From: Caryophanales bacterium UBA2298
Lineage (GTDB): Bacteria; Bacillota_I; Bacilli_A; Izemoplasmatales; Hujiaoplasmataceae
DNA: 38,102 bases
Assembly: GCA_002345425.1 (NCBI GenBank)
Contig: DDWA01000003.1
Coordinates: 12,861 to 50,962 of the forward strand
Direction: 5' to 3'
Part shown: positions 25,555 to 33,774 of the stretch, one piece after another
How the letters are laid out: each line of letters opens with the position of its first letter
Position numbering within the stretch: position 1 is the first letter of the stretch
Program-made: the position numbers and the translations under genes
The notes under the pieces: model-generated
The model's input: only the letters and a program-made list of their open reading frames with translations
What the model was told of the DNA's origin: nothing
Database searches by the model: none

Positions 25555-26349
25555 CTACTCTATATCATCATCAAGATATCTTAAAAACTGTTCTTTGTTA
25601 TTTAAAAACTGTTTTAAAAGTTGAATGCTTTCGATATCGTCATATTCAGTTTTGATAAACTGATTATTTTTTATTTCGAAGATCAAAGCATTAGGAATTG
25701 CTGATATTACCGGTGAGTGCGTTGCGATAATAAATTGACAACCTCTTTTTACTGCATTAATTATCATTGCGGTCAAAGTCAATTGATTTTGAACAGATAA
25801 TGGTGTTTCAGGTTCGTCGAGAATGTATAATTGATTATCTTTAATCCTTGAGGCAAAGAAATCAAGATATGATTCTCCATGAGATGATTTTGCTAAATCT
25901 TTTGAATACATGTTTTCTAGTTCAGAGATTGTTTTTATATAAGGAGACTTTGCCATCAGTTTTGCGTAGTCTGATTTGTCTTTATATTCTATGTTAACTT
26001 TATTAATATTTTCTTTTGATTGGAATATTTCATTTTTAACATAATCAATATAGTTGATGAAAGTAAGACTCTCAAAGAAGAAACCTTTTATCTTACCTAA
26101 ACTCGGTGTTAAAGAAATCGTTTTATTATCATACTCATCTTCTTTATAATAATCTGGAAGTTGAATTTTAAACAATGATAATTTCGCTTGTAATAATTTC
26201 AATAAAGACGACTTACCGCTGCCATTTTCACCTAAAAACAATGTCACTGGAGCATTGACATCTAAATTAATGACATTTTGAAATAAACCCAAATTAAATG
26301 GATATTGATTATTATTTTGAGGTGTTATTTTAATTGTTTCCAGTAGCAT
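25555..26349 (-). CDS. AAA-type ATPase of the OLD/RecF-like ABC-ATPase class
   Basis: 264 residues. Walker A GENGSGKSS lies near residues 40-48; the signature region reads SSHGESYLDFF, Walker B is LYILDEPETPLS, and the switch His is in FIIATHSPVISAIP. This is the short AAA_21 type of soluble ABC-like ATPase, without membrane segments or a coiled-coil arm. Some related proteins pair with nucleases in defence, but no nuclease gene is adjacent. It lies 45 bases after the DUF2200 gene and 22 before the GNAT gene. Cellular role unknown. Confidence 0.8.
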   Translation of the reverse strand: MLLETIKITPQNNNQYPFNLGLFQNVINLDVNAPVTLFLGENGSGKSSLLKLLQAKLSLFKIQLPDYYKEDEYDNKTISLTPSLGKIKGFFFESLTFINYIDYVKNEIFQSKENINKVNIEYKDKSDYAKLMAKSPYIKTISELENMYSKDLAKSSHGESYLDFFASRIKDNQLYILDEPETPLSVQNQLTLTAMIINAVKRGCQFIIATHSPVISAIPNALIFEIKNNQFIKTEYDDIESIQLLKQFLNNKEQFLRYLDDDIE

Positions 26350-26394
26350 TCAATCTTCTCCGTTTTTTTAAGTTAAATCTTTTAAATAATACTT

Positions 26395-26745
26395 TTAATT
26401 TCTCAATATTTTATCTAAAGTTCTTCCTTTAGCAAGTTCATCAATGAGTTTATCTAAATATCTAATGTTTTGCATAGTCGTTTCATCAATTTCTTCAACT
26501 CTTACACCGCAAACCACACCCTTAATAAGGTTTCTAGCAGGATTAAGTTTAGGTGCGTTTAAAAAGAATTTTTCAAAGTTAGTTTCTTCGATAATTATTC
26601 TTTCTAAATCAGCAACAGTATATCCTGTTAACCAAGTGATAATTTGATCAACTTCAGATTTAGAACGATTCTTTTTTTCTGCTTTCACTATGTACATTGG
26701 ATAAACCCGAGCAAAACTCATGGTGTATATTTTTTGATTCTTCAT
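26395..26745 (-). CDS. DUF2200 family protein
   Basis: 116 residues, closely matching the family: KIYTMSFARVYPMYIVKAEKK at the start, RSKSEVDQIITWLTGY, FFLNAPKLNPARNLIKGVVCGVRVEE by position at about 61-86, and NIRYLDKLIDELAKG at the end. The family is widespread in bacteria, small, cytosolic and of unknown function. It lies 31 bases after the luxC-like gene and appears to belong to the same transcript. Confidence 0.85.
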   Translation of the reverse strand: MKNQKIYTMSFARVYPMYIVKAEKKNRSKSEVDQIITWLTGYTVADLERIIIEETNFEKFFLNAPKLNPARNLIKGVVCGVRVEEIDETTMQNIRYLDKLIDELAKGRTLDKILRN

Positions 26746-26776
26746 TTATTTTCTCCATAAACTATAAATATAAATT

Positions 26777-28063
26777 TTAATTTACTTCAGAATATTTATA
26801 TGTTTCGACAATTCTTGAATATAGTGTTAAAGGATAAACACCGTCATGACTTTCACCAACAATTATTCTTGACATATCACTGCCTTTTGTAATTCTTGTC
26901 ACACCAGTTTTTATCAAAATATTCTTCAATTCTTCAAATTGAGAATTGTCTGTAAGAAGGCCGACAGTTTGTAAGTGATTTTTATAAGGTTTCAATTGAT
27001 GAATTATTTGGTTTTTAGGCAACATCTTAATCCAAATGCTTCTAAACATCATTGAAAGTTCCAGTTTAGAGTCGTCAGATGTCATTACACTGATACCGTC
27101 TTTTTTCCAAATCTTCTTCTTACTATCTTTTGCTTCCAATTCTTCATAATAAAGTTGAAGCGCATTTTTACTTTTCATACCATAAGGGACAGGCTTATGC
27201 TTCTTATTTGCTTCAGCGAAGATGTTAAAGTATCTTTCAGCAAACTTATCTAATTCTTCCCTAGAATCAGTATCAACAAATATTCCTTGGGCTGATGAAC
27301 ATAGTACTTGATCAGTCATAGCCATATGATGAGCAAGACCTTCTAAATCTTCATCACTTGCATCAAGTGTAGCATAAGCAAAAGAAAGTTTATGACCCCA
27401 TTCAATAATTTTTGTTGTTACAGTCGCCATTGAACGAGCAGCCTTAATAGCTCCATCTCCACCCCAAACAACTATAGCATCAGCAATTTCCGCAAAATAT
27501 TTAAGAGTTTCAATTTCGGTTGATGGAACATCAAAGACATAGATATAGGGTTTAATTTTCGGTTCGATTTTTATTAGTTCTGATAAAAGTTTAACGGAAA
27601 CACCTCTATCGCCTGATGGTAATTTTAAAATATTGATATTACCGGCTAAAAGCCCTTCGATTACTGAATAGGCAGGTAATGCATCAACATTTCCAGCTGC
27701 TATATGGAATAATATGCCAAGAGGATATCTTTTTTTAATATTTTCATCATCTAAATCACTTATTGCATCATAATCTTTCCCAAGCTCAATTTCTACTTTT
27801 TTAAGCAATGATGGTTTTTCAAACATCGGAAGATGGGTTAAAAAGTAATCATAGGGAATATCAAACTCTTCTAATAACGGTAAAATTAAATCATTATACA
27901 TCCCGCTTTTTACTTGTTGAGCCAATTTATCACACGCATCTATCACTTCATTTATTGACAAGCTTTCTTCATTAGCTAATGTGTCGTAACAATCCTGTCT
28001 CAATGTTTTTAACATATGTTTTTGTTGGTGATTCTCGAAAATGTTTCCTTGATATAAAATCAT
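26777..28063 (-). CDS. LuxC-like acyl-CoA reductase
   Basis: 428 residues, PF05893 (long-chain fatty acyl reductase, aldehyde-dehydrogenase fold). The NADPH-binding part shows HIAAGNVDALPAYSVIEGLL (about 120-139) and LKLPSGD; the catalytic Cys255 is in DQVLCSSAQG, as in LuxC. It should reduce an acyl group, passed on by the LuxE partner, to an aldehyde. The start ATG lies 5 bases after the luxE-like stop. No luxA, luxB or luxD is nearby, so light production is not implied; aldehyde for ether lipid, modified lipid or a small metabolite is possible. Family call strong; substrate unknown. Confidence 0.9.
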   Translation of the reverse strand: MILYQGNIFENHQQKHMLKTLRQDCYDTLANEESLSINEVIDACDKLAQQVKSGMYNDLILPLLEEFDIPYDYFLTHLPMFEKPSLLKKVEIELGKDYDAISDLDDENIKKRYPLGILFHIAAGNVDALPAYSVIEGLLAGNINILKLPSGDRGVSVKLLSELIKIEPKIKPYIYVFDVPSTEIETLKYFAEIADAIVVWGGDGAIKAARSMATVTTKIIEWGHKLSFAYATLDASDEDLEGLAHHMAMTDQVLCSSAQGIFVDTDSREELDKFAERYFNIFAEANKKHKPVPYGMKSKNALQLYYEELEAKDSKKKIWKKDGISVMTSDDSKLELSMMFRSIWIKMLPKNQIIHQLKPYKNHLQTVGLLTDNSQFEELKNILIKTGVTRITKGSDMSRIIVGESHDGVYPLTLYSRIVETYKYSEVN

Positions 28064-28068
28064 CTTTT

Positions 28069-29184
28069 CTACTCCTTCAACAGTTCTTCTGCGCCTTGTG
28101 CGCAGGTTGTGATATCTTTAATCCCTACACGACCGATAATTTCTAGCCATGGTGATTTCTCTCCGCAAATACACCCTTCATGTAATACACCTAAATCATC
28201 AGTCATAACCGACAATAAAGGCGTACCTTCAACCATTGGGGTAATCAAGTTTATCAAACCGATTTGACCGTTTTTCACTGGCTTAAATGTTTCTGGATCT
28301 CTAATAATTACCCGAGAATAAACAGGAACATGAAAGTGATGGTTCCTACAATCTGTATAAAGAATTGGATGTTCTACAGCTCCAAAAAATTCAACGCAAT
28401 TTTCTTCATCTATTCCTAGCACATCTTTAACAAGTCGATAAAACTCAAACTTATCGACTTTTTCAGCATAAAACTGTTTCCAACCACCACCTAAAGTAAT
28501 CTTCGATCCTTTAGGCATTTGTAGTTTTATTCCTTCCGCTTCCATTTCTTTTAATAAAAAATACGTATAAGCCGGAAATCCAATCGTTCTGATGGGCGAA
28601 TTCTTTTTTGCGGCTTTAATCATTTCTTGTTTAATTAATTCTAGATCAACTTCATAACCCGTCTTTGTCCATCTAATTCCATAGACTCTTTTTTTAGCTG
28701 GTGCAACATAGGTAAATCCATAAGCTGTTTTCATTATTCCCGCTTGTGAATGCTTTGTCGGTTGATAACCGAATATTAAATAAGTCACAGGTCTAATCGA
28801 CCACAACTTATGATAACTAAAAATCCTTCTTACCATTTGAAATCCTCGCCAGAGGTCACCGATGCTCATTGCTATTTTACTTCTAAAACCCGTTGAAGTC
28901 CCCGATGAAGTAGCTTTAATTGGCATTTTCCATAATGGTTTAGAAAACAATTCATGATGTTTGAAATAAAGAGTTGGTAAAAACGGAATATTAATAACAT
29001 CTTCCATTGTTTTAATTTGATAAGGATCAAACTCAGCTTCATCTAAAATTCTTTTATAGTCTTCACAATTTTGGTAATGATGAATTGCATTTTCTCTCAT
29101 TGCCTTGATAAACAAATCATCCGTTTTGCTGAAATCGTAAATTTTTTTAGTTCTAAATAATTTTCTGACATATCTTCTTTTCAT
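28069..29184 (-). CDS. LuxE-like acyl-protein synthetase
   Basis: 371 residues, PF04443, of the acyl-adenylate family. The phosphate-binding motif is ATSSGTSTGFRSKI (about 85-98), followed by IRTIGFPAYTYFLLKEM, ITLGGGWKQF, FFGAVEHPILY and DLGVLHEGCICG, all typical of LuxE/PaaK-like proteins. It activates a fatty acid as acyl-AMP and transfers it through a Cys to the LuxC partner; Cys residues in CICG and near the C terminus are candidates. The ATG at 29184 follows GGGAG; a TTG at 29199 is less likely. First gene of the operon, divergent from the nucleoside kinase. A TATAAT-like box lies at 29252-29257 on the minus strand, with TTGTCC 15 bases before it, as a weak promoter. Confidence 0.87.
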   Translation of the reverse strand: MKRRYVRKLFRTKKIYDFSKTDDLFIKAMRENAIHHYQNCEDYKRILDEAEFDPYQIKTMEDVINIPFLPTLYFKHHELFSKPLWKMPIKATSSGTSTGFRSKIAMSIGDLWRGFQMVRRIFSYHKLWSIRPVTYLIFGYQPTKHSQAGIMKTAYGFTYVAPAKKRVYGIRWTKTGYEVDLELIKQEMIKAAKKNSPIRTIGFPAYTYFLLKEMEAEGIKLQMPKGSKITLGGGWKQFYAEKVDKFEFYRLVKDVLGIDEENCVEFFGAVEHPILYTDCRNHHFHVPVYSRVIIRDPETFKPVKNGQIGLINLITPMVEGTPLLSVMTDDLGVLHEGCICGEKSPWLEIIGRVGIKDITTCAQGAEELLKE

Positions 29185-29306
29185 TAGAGCTCCCATCAAA
29201 GCTATTTTTCTATCAAATCGCTACATAAAAATTATATTACTTATTCATTATATTATATTTGCTTGATAATTAGGACAACAGAACAAAAATTAGTAACAAA
29301 TTTTTC

Positions 29307-29335
29307 TTACCATTTAGTTTTCATATGACTATAAT
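29307..29335 (+). promoter_or_regulatory. Promoter of the deoxynucleoside kinase gene
   Basis: TTACCA (29307-29312) and TATAAT (29330-29335) with 17-base spacing, 44 bases before the start codon. Confidence 0.6.
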
Positions 29336-29379
29336 TTTATCAAATTATATGTTAAAATATTTTTACTGAGGTGATGAAA

Positions 29380-30018
29380 TTGAGAATTGGAATAATCGGA
29401 CCTATCGGCAGTGGTAAATCAACTCTATCCCATCTACTGTCTTCATACTATAATGTACCAATGGTAAAGGAACCTGTAGAAGGTAGCCCTTTCTTACCGT
29501 TGTTTTATGCTGATAAAAAGAAGTTTTCCTTTATAAGCCAATGTGCATTTTATAGCGAATTGTTTTTATCCTTATGGAAAACAAAAGATGAAAAATTCTT
29601 AATCTGCGATTCAACAATGTTTTCTAATTTAGTTTTTACGGAATTACTAAAAAAAGAAGGCATGATGACAGATGAAGAGGTGGAATTAACTTATAAAGTC
29701 GCTGAAGCACATATGAAACTAATCCCTGATTTAGACATTCATATAGTTTTGGTTCGTAATGAAGAAAGTTTATTTGATAATATTAGAAAAAGGTCTCGTC
29801 ATTTAGAAAAAGACCAATACGATTATTTAAAGTTCCACTATAAAAACTATTCTACCGTTCTTGAAAGTATCTTTAAAAAATATAATATTCCAAAGGAAAA
29901 AATCTTATATTTAAAAGTAGATGATATGTTCAATCAATTACACTTTAATGAATTGGTTTTACAAATTGAAGAGCAATACAATAGATCTGCTTTTCAACAA
30001 CAATCTTTATCTTTATAA
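29380..30018 (+). CDS. Deoxynucleoside kinase (dAK/dGK/dCK family)
   Basis: 212 residues. Phosphorylates deoxynucleosides for salvage. P-loop GPIGSGKST at about residues 7-15; KEPVEG (about 31-36) is the first substrate-binding block; the lid-type RKRSRHLEKDQYDYL lies near 150. The block that usually reads D/E-R-S after the third strand is CDSTMFSNLVF here, so the Arg that contacts substrate in many members is replaced by Ser; specificity may differ. I choose TTG at 29380 because GAGGTGA lies 5 bases upstream; GTG 29371 and ATG 29374 overlap that site. Salvage kinases are common in Firmicutes and Mollicutes. It ends with a terminator 14 bases after the stop. Confidence 0.87.
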   Translation: MRIGIIGPIGSGKSTLSHLLSSYYNVPMVKEPVEGSPFLPLFYADKKKFSFISQCAFYSELFLSLWKTKDEKFLICDSTMFSNLVFTELLKKEGMMTDEEVELTYKVAEAHMKLIPDLDIHIVLVRNEESLFDNIRKRSRHLEKDQYDYLKFHYKNYSTVLESIFKKYNIPKEKILYLKVDDMFNQLHFNELVLQIEEQYNRSAFQQQSLSL

Positions 30019-30031
30019 AATGATCAAAGTA

Positions 30032-30064
30032 AAAAAAGAGAAATTGCAAATATTTCTCTTTTTT
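30032..30064 (+). terminator. Terminator of the deoxynucleoside kinase gene
   Basis: A perfect 13-bp stem, AAAAAAGAGAAAT (30032-30044) with 30052-30064, 7-base loop, ending in six T. With its A-run it may also serve the converging membrane-protein gene. Confidence 0.88.
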
Positions 30065-30096
30065 GATTATTATATAACTCATAAATAATATGCTCA

Positions 30097-30795
30097 CTAT
30101 TCGGTTTCTAAAACCAAAATATTTTCATTATTGTTTCTCTTAACAATAGCTTTGTGAATAAAGTAAAGGTATGGCAATCCAAGATTTGTTTCTAATAAAG
30201 AATTAATGATTAAAGGATTCCAATCAAGTGGTCTAATACCATAAATAAGTAATACTGCTTCCCATGAAAATTGAACAAGAATTCCTATAAACAATAATTT
30301 TAATATTGGTATTCTATCATTTTCTTCATTTAAATTTTTTATAATTACAATAGCATAACCAACAAATAATATTAAAGCCATATATCCATGATAACTTCCA
30401 GTACCTCTTGATATTTGAATGATAGGAAAATTACTACCGAAACTTTGTGATATTAATCCAAGAGCAAGCCAACTAATAACTATCAGCAACGACCATTCAA
30501 ATATGCGCTTATCTTTATCTAAAAATAACCATATCCAGACAAAATTAGTAAAGCCATAACTTGTAGAAAGCCATAAAAGAAAAAGAAATGTATTAGCTCC
30601 AACTACTTCTCTTGTTCCCAATAACAAATAAAAGATACCATAGTCAACAATAAAATAGATTATTGCTCCCGCAACACCAAATAGAAATGCTTTATTCTTT
30701 TTAAAGCGTAAAAGCATATATCCTAAAAATGTTAAGAATCCAATGTCTAAAAGTATATATAAGAGATTCAATTCCCTTTCAACTTGATAATCCAT
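30097..30795 (-). CDS. Polytopic membrane protein of unknown function
   Basis: 232 residues with about seven hydrophobic segments: about 10-28, 36-58, 66-92, 99-120, 134-151, 164-185, and a weaker one near 200-215. It starts MDYQVERELN and ends with the charged tail KRNNNENILVLETE. I recognise no family. The aromatic-rich loops (SYGFTNFVWIWLF, GSYHGYM) recall small cell-envelope proteins, but that is not evidence of function. The ATG at 30795 has AGGAG 7 bases upstream. No signal peptide or lipobox. It stands alone between the kinase terminator and the toxin-antitoxin remnant. Confidence 0.7.
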   Translation of the reverse strand: MDYQVERELNLLYILLDIGFLTFLGYMLLRFKKNKAFLFGVAGAIIYFIVDYGIFYLLLGTREVVGANTFLFLLWLSTSYGFTNFVWIWLFLDKDKRIFEWSLLIVISWLALGLISQSFGSNFPIIQISRGTGSYHGYMALILFVGYAIVIIKNLNEENDRIPILKLLFIGILVQFSWEAVLLIYGIRPLDWNPLIINSLLETNLGLPYLYFIHKAIVKRNNNENILVLETE

Positions 30796-30935
30796 TTTTT
30801 CACTCCTAGTTTTAGTGATTTTTTTATCCGACTTTTCTTAGTTCCATTTTTTCAATAAAATTGTTTTTCTAATATATATCTTAAACAACAATTATTTGTG
30901 ATAAAGCTCCTTGTATCATTTTTAATTGCAACTTA

Positions 30936-31247
30936 TTATATTTCCTTTATATAATCTCTTCTAGCATAGATTACTCTAACAATGTTGATGAGTTCTTTGT
31001 CTTCATCATATAAATAAACAATTATAAAATTATCTACAATTGACTTTCTTAAATAATCATTATCTAAACCAGAAATCACTATCAATGGTTATGCTTTTGA
31101 AAACATGCATATATCTTTGAACTTAGCTTCAAATTTTTCAATTAATCCTAACGCAGATTCAGGGTTAACTAAATCTACCAATATATAATGAAAAATATTC
31201 TCTAAATCCAATTTAGCTTTTGGTAATAGTTTATAACTTCTTTCCAT
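30936..31247 (-). pseudogene. Broken RelE/ParE-family toxin
   Basis: Reading on, the 104-codon frame gives a whole RelE/ParE fold: MERSYKLLPKAKLDLENIFHY, PESALGLIEKFEAKF, then a stop, PLIVISGLDNDYLRKSIVDNF, and IVRVIYARRDY near the end. The TAA at 31089-31091 sits in FSKA-stop-PLIV, where relatives usually have Tyr or Phe. The ATG at 31247 overlaps the antitoxin gene by 17 bases, the classic toxin-antitoxin arrangement. RelE/ParE toxins cut mRNA at the ribosome or poison gyrase; the truncated 52-residue product lacks the C-terminal active residues and should be inactive. Confidence 0.8.
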
Positions 31248-31500
31248 ACTTTGATTTCATTTCACTAATAAACATTGGGCCATCAGTTTTTAAATCATCC
31301 ATGTCTATATCTTTCAAAGAATCGTTAATCATCTTCACAATTTGGTTTTTAGCAATTTCTCTTTCATAGACTTCAACGCTCATTAAAACCATAGATCCAT
31401 AACCGTTTTTTGTAACAAAAACCGGTTCATCACTTTCCTCTACAAATTTGGAAATGTTTGCCGTATTCTTTAATTCATTTATTGGGATAATCTTTGGCAT
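31231..31500 (-). CDS. Phd/YefM-family antitoxin
   Basis: 89 residues, apparently intact. The N-terminal DNA-binding part MPKIIPINELKNT, ISKFVEESDEPVFVTKNGYG and MVLMSVEVYER is the classic Phd/YefM pattern. The C-terminal helices that wrap the toxin follow (about 50-89). The start ATG at 31500 has GAGGTGA 5 bases upstream. It should repress its own promoter at the palindrome just upstream and neutralise its partner, but the overlapping toxin gene is broken, so it survives alone or serves a toxin elsewhere. Confidence 0.87.
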   Translation of the reverse strand: MPKIIPINELKNTANISKFVEESDEPVFVTKNGYGSMVLMSVEVYEREIAKNQIVKMINDSLKDIDMDDLKTDGPMFISEMKSKYGKKL

Positions 31501-31520
31501 ATTAATCACCTCTCTTATTC

Positions 31521-31536
31521 TGGTATAATTATACCA
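31521..31536 (-). promoter_or_regulatory. Antitoxin operator and promoter
   Basis: The perfect 16-bp palindrome TGGTATAATTATACCA contains an extended -10 (TGGTATAAT) of the antitoxin promoter. Such overlap is typical of autoregulated toxin-antitoxin operons. Confidence 0.7.
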
Positions 31537-31572
31537 TAATTTATTTATTTTGTGAATTTCAAATCATGTTTA

Positions 31573-31862
31573 TTAAATATTTAATAGTTTATTTGATTTA
31601 TTTAACGATTTTGGAAAATCAATGAACAAAATATCAGAATCCGGATAAGCAAACTCTAGTTCTTCAACTCTTATTTTATTAATTCTATCTAAATTTATTT
31701 AGCCGTTTTTTTCATTTTCAATATCGAACATTTCTTCTAGTCTCTCAAAACTAATTTTTGCATGTTGATACTCTTGCCCCAATTTTAAGAAATATTCGGA
31801 ATAAGATAAACACATATTAGTATAAAATGTTATTAGTATAAATTCACCGATAGTAATTGTTT
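31573..31862 (-). pseudogene. Fragment of a peptide/bacteriocin-type ABC exporter
   Basis: The minus strand reads TIGEFILITFYTNMCLSYSE, YFLKLGQEYQHAKISFERLE, EMFDIENEKNG, a TAA, then INLDRINKIRVEELEFAYPDS. This is the end of a transmembrane domain and the beginning of an ATPase domain of an ABC exporter of the bacteriocin-processing kind. There is no Walker A motif and no start: both ends are lost, and an in-frame stop is present near 31702. Frame quality drops after FAYPDSDILF. A dead remnant; no neighbour continues it. Confidence 0.65.
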
Positions 31863-31876
31863 GAACTTTGAACTTT

Positions 31877-31909
31877 TTAAGATTACTATGTCACACATAG
31901 CAATCTTAA
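31877..31909. repeat. Hairpin in the gap before the TetR gene
   Basis: A 15-base inverted repeat with one mismatch (31877-31891 with 31895-31909) and a 3-base loop. There is no T-tract on the plus strand. It may be an old terminator or the edge of the decayed region. Confidence 0.5.
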
Positions 31910-32172
31910 ACAAGTGTATTTTTGACAAGTAACAGAATTCTTTACATGTAACTGCTTTCAAAGATTAAACCGACTGTAGCAGTAATTTAACACTAAAAAG
32001 TAATATGCCTTCGAAAAATTAAAAGCTAGAGTTTTTTTATATAAACAAAATCCATCTCACCGGCGAAAATGATTAGAACCACTTAAAAAATATATAATAA
32101 AACTAAATACATTTTTAAGAGTGAAACAGTTTTTAGATTTTTTTGAAGACCACAAAAGATTTCCTTACCCTA
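31910..32172. other. Gene-free stretch
   Basis: No frame, RNA gene or strong structure is recognisable. It joins the hairpin at 31877-31909 to the TetR promoter and is probably decayed sequence. Confidence 0.4.
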
Positions 32173-32224
32173 TTGACACACCGAATTATATTATGATAAA
32201 ATTTAAATTGACCAATATGGTCAA
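32173..32224 (+). promoter_or_regulatory. TetR-operon promoter and operator
   Basis: TTGACA (32173-32178) and TAAAAT (32197-32202), 18-base spacing. TTGACCAATATGGTCAA (32208-32224) has perfect 6-bp arms and lies over the expected transcription start, so the encoded TetR protein most likely represses its own operon here. Confidence 0.72.
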
Positions 32225-32236
32225 AGAGGTGAATAG

Positions 32237-32884
32237 ATGCAGAAAAAAAATCCAGAAGTGAATCCAGAAAAATTGAAAGCAATAGTTGATGCTGCTTGTT
32301 ATGAGTTTGCCAAAAAAGGTTATGATTTAGCTTCTACTAATGAAATTACAAAAGCTGCTGGTATATCAAAAGGACTGCTATTTTACTATTTTGAATCTAA
32401 ACAGAAACTTTATAATTACTTGATATCTCTTGCCTTGAAAAAACTATGGGATTTCCATAATAAAGTTGATAAAAATGAAACTGATGTATTTAGGTATTAT
32501 GAAAAAATGGCACAACTACAACTAGAGTTATTCAAAAAAAGTAAAAGCTTGTTGGTTTTTATGGGAACCATTCCTAAGAAAGAGATGTCTTTACTATCAA
32601 AACCATTACAAGATGAAGTTTATAAACTGCTATTTTCAATCCAAACACTAAAAGATATTACAAATCATCCTGAAAAAATAAACTTAACTTTGTTTAGAAG
32701 TGATTTAGATGGATTTGAAATTTTATTGATTATCGACTATGCAATAAAAGGTTATGAAGCAAAACTCACAAAATGCATGCACAGTATTGACATCACAGAA
32801 ACAAATTTTGAAGAAGTGATGGAAGACTTTCGTAAGTTTTTGCAATCATTAAGAAAAGTGTTTTATAAAAAGGAGAGAATTTGA
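32237..32884 (+). CDS. TetR/AcrR-family transcriptional regulator
   Basis: 215 residues. The N-terminal TetR DNA-binding domain (about 10-57) reads IVDAACYEFAKKGYDLASTNEITKAAGISKGLLFYYF by position 16-52. The remainder is a helical ligand-binding domain of no named subfamily. It is first in an operon with an ABC exporter: the exporter ATPase starts 2 bases after its TGA stop. GAGGTGAATAG precedes the ATG. It likely represses the operon until an exported drug or metabolite binds. Confidence 0.9.
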   Translation: MQKKNPEVNPEKLKAIVDAACYEFAKKGYDLASTNEITKAAGISKGLLFYYFESKQKLYNYLISLALKKLWDFHNKVDKNETDVFRYYEKMAQLQLELFKKSKSLLVFMGTIPKKEMSLLSKPLQDEVYKLLFSIQTLKDITNHPEKINLTLFRSDLDGFEILLIIDYAIKGYEAKLTKCMHSIDITETNFEEVMEDFRKFLQSLRKVFYKKERI

Positions 32885-32886
32885 TT

Positions 32887-33765
32887 ATGAATATTATTGA
32901 ACTGAACAACGTAACAAAAACATTTGGTAAGGTAACTGCTCTTGATAATATCTCGTTAAATGTTGAAAAAGGCAAGGTATATGGTTTTATAGGACCAAAC
33001 GGAGCTGGTAAAACTACAACAATTAGGATAATGCTAGGGATTTTAAAACCAGATAAAGGCGAAGCGAAATTGCTTAATAAAGATACTTGGATTGATGCAG
33101 TGGATATTCACAAACACATTGCTTATGTTCCTGGTGAAGTTTCACTTTGGCCAAATCTAACTGGTGGTGAAGTGGTTGACTTTTTTTCAAAACTCAAAGG
33201 AAATAGTAATAAGGAAAAGAAAGAAGAATTATACAGCAAGTTTGATTTGGATCCGTCGAAAAAATGCCGAACTTATTCCAAAGGAAACCGGCAAAAAGTT
33301 GCTTTGGTCGCCGCTTTGGCAAGTGATGCTGAAATCTATATTTTTGATGAACCAACAAGTGGTCTAGACCCATTGATGGAAAAAGTTTTCCAAGAATATG
33401 TTTACGAACTTAAAAAACAAAACAAAACCATATTCTTGTCATCACATATTTTAAGTGAAGTTGAAAAACTTTGTGATGTTATTTCTATCATTAGAGAAGG
33501 CAAAATCGTTGAAACTGGCAGTTTAAATGATTTCCGCCATCTAACCCGCTCTCAAATTACTGTTGAAACCAAAGACGAAATAAAAGATTTACATTTACAA
33601 AAGGGAGTATATGACATTGAAACTGTCGGTTTAAAAACCACCTTTCAATTGGATAGTTATAAGTTTGGAAACATTATCAAATTCATAAGCAAGTACGACA
33701 TAACAAAACTTGAAAGCGCACCACCTACATTAGAAGACTTATTCATGAGACATTACGAAAAGTAG
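32887..33765 (+). CDS. ABC-2 type exporter ATP-binding protein
   Basis: 292 residues. Walker A GPNGAGKTT at about residues 37-45, Q-loop region VPGEVSLWPNLTGGE, signature YSKGNRQK (S-K-G-N instead of S-G-G-Q), Walker B IYIFDEPTSGLD, and the switch His in LSSHILSEV. The divergent signature is common in ABC-2 drug and antibiotic exporters. The ATG at 32887 has AAGGAGAG 9 bases upstream; the in-frame TTG at 32881 overlaps the regulator stop. The partner permease follows after 9 bases. Confidence 0.93.
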   Translation: MNIIELNNVTKTFGKVTALDNISLNVEKGKVYGFIGPNGAGKTTTIRIMLGILKPDKGEAKLLNKDTWIDAVDIHKHIAYVPGEVSLWPNLTGGEVVDFFSKLKGNSNKEKKEELYSKFDLDPSKKCRTYSKGNRQKVALVAALASDAEIYIFDEPTSGLDPLMEKVFQEYVYELKKQNKTIFLSSHILSEVEKLCDVISIIREGKIVETGSLNDFRHLTRSQITVETKDEIKDLHLQKGVYDIETVGLKTTFQLDSYKFGNIIKFISKYDITKLESAPPTLEDLFMRHYEK

Positions 33766-33774
33766 GTGAGATGA

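Noticed and set aside
26777..29184. Bioluminescence operon
   Set aside because: No luxA, luxB or luxD is present; only the reductase pair is supported.
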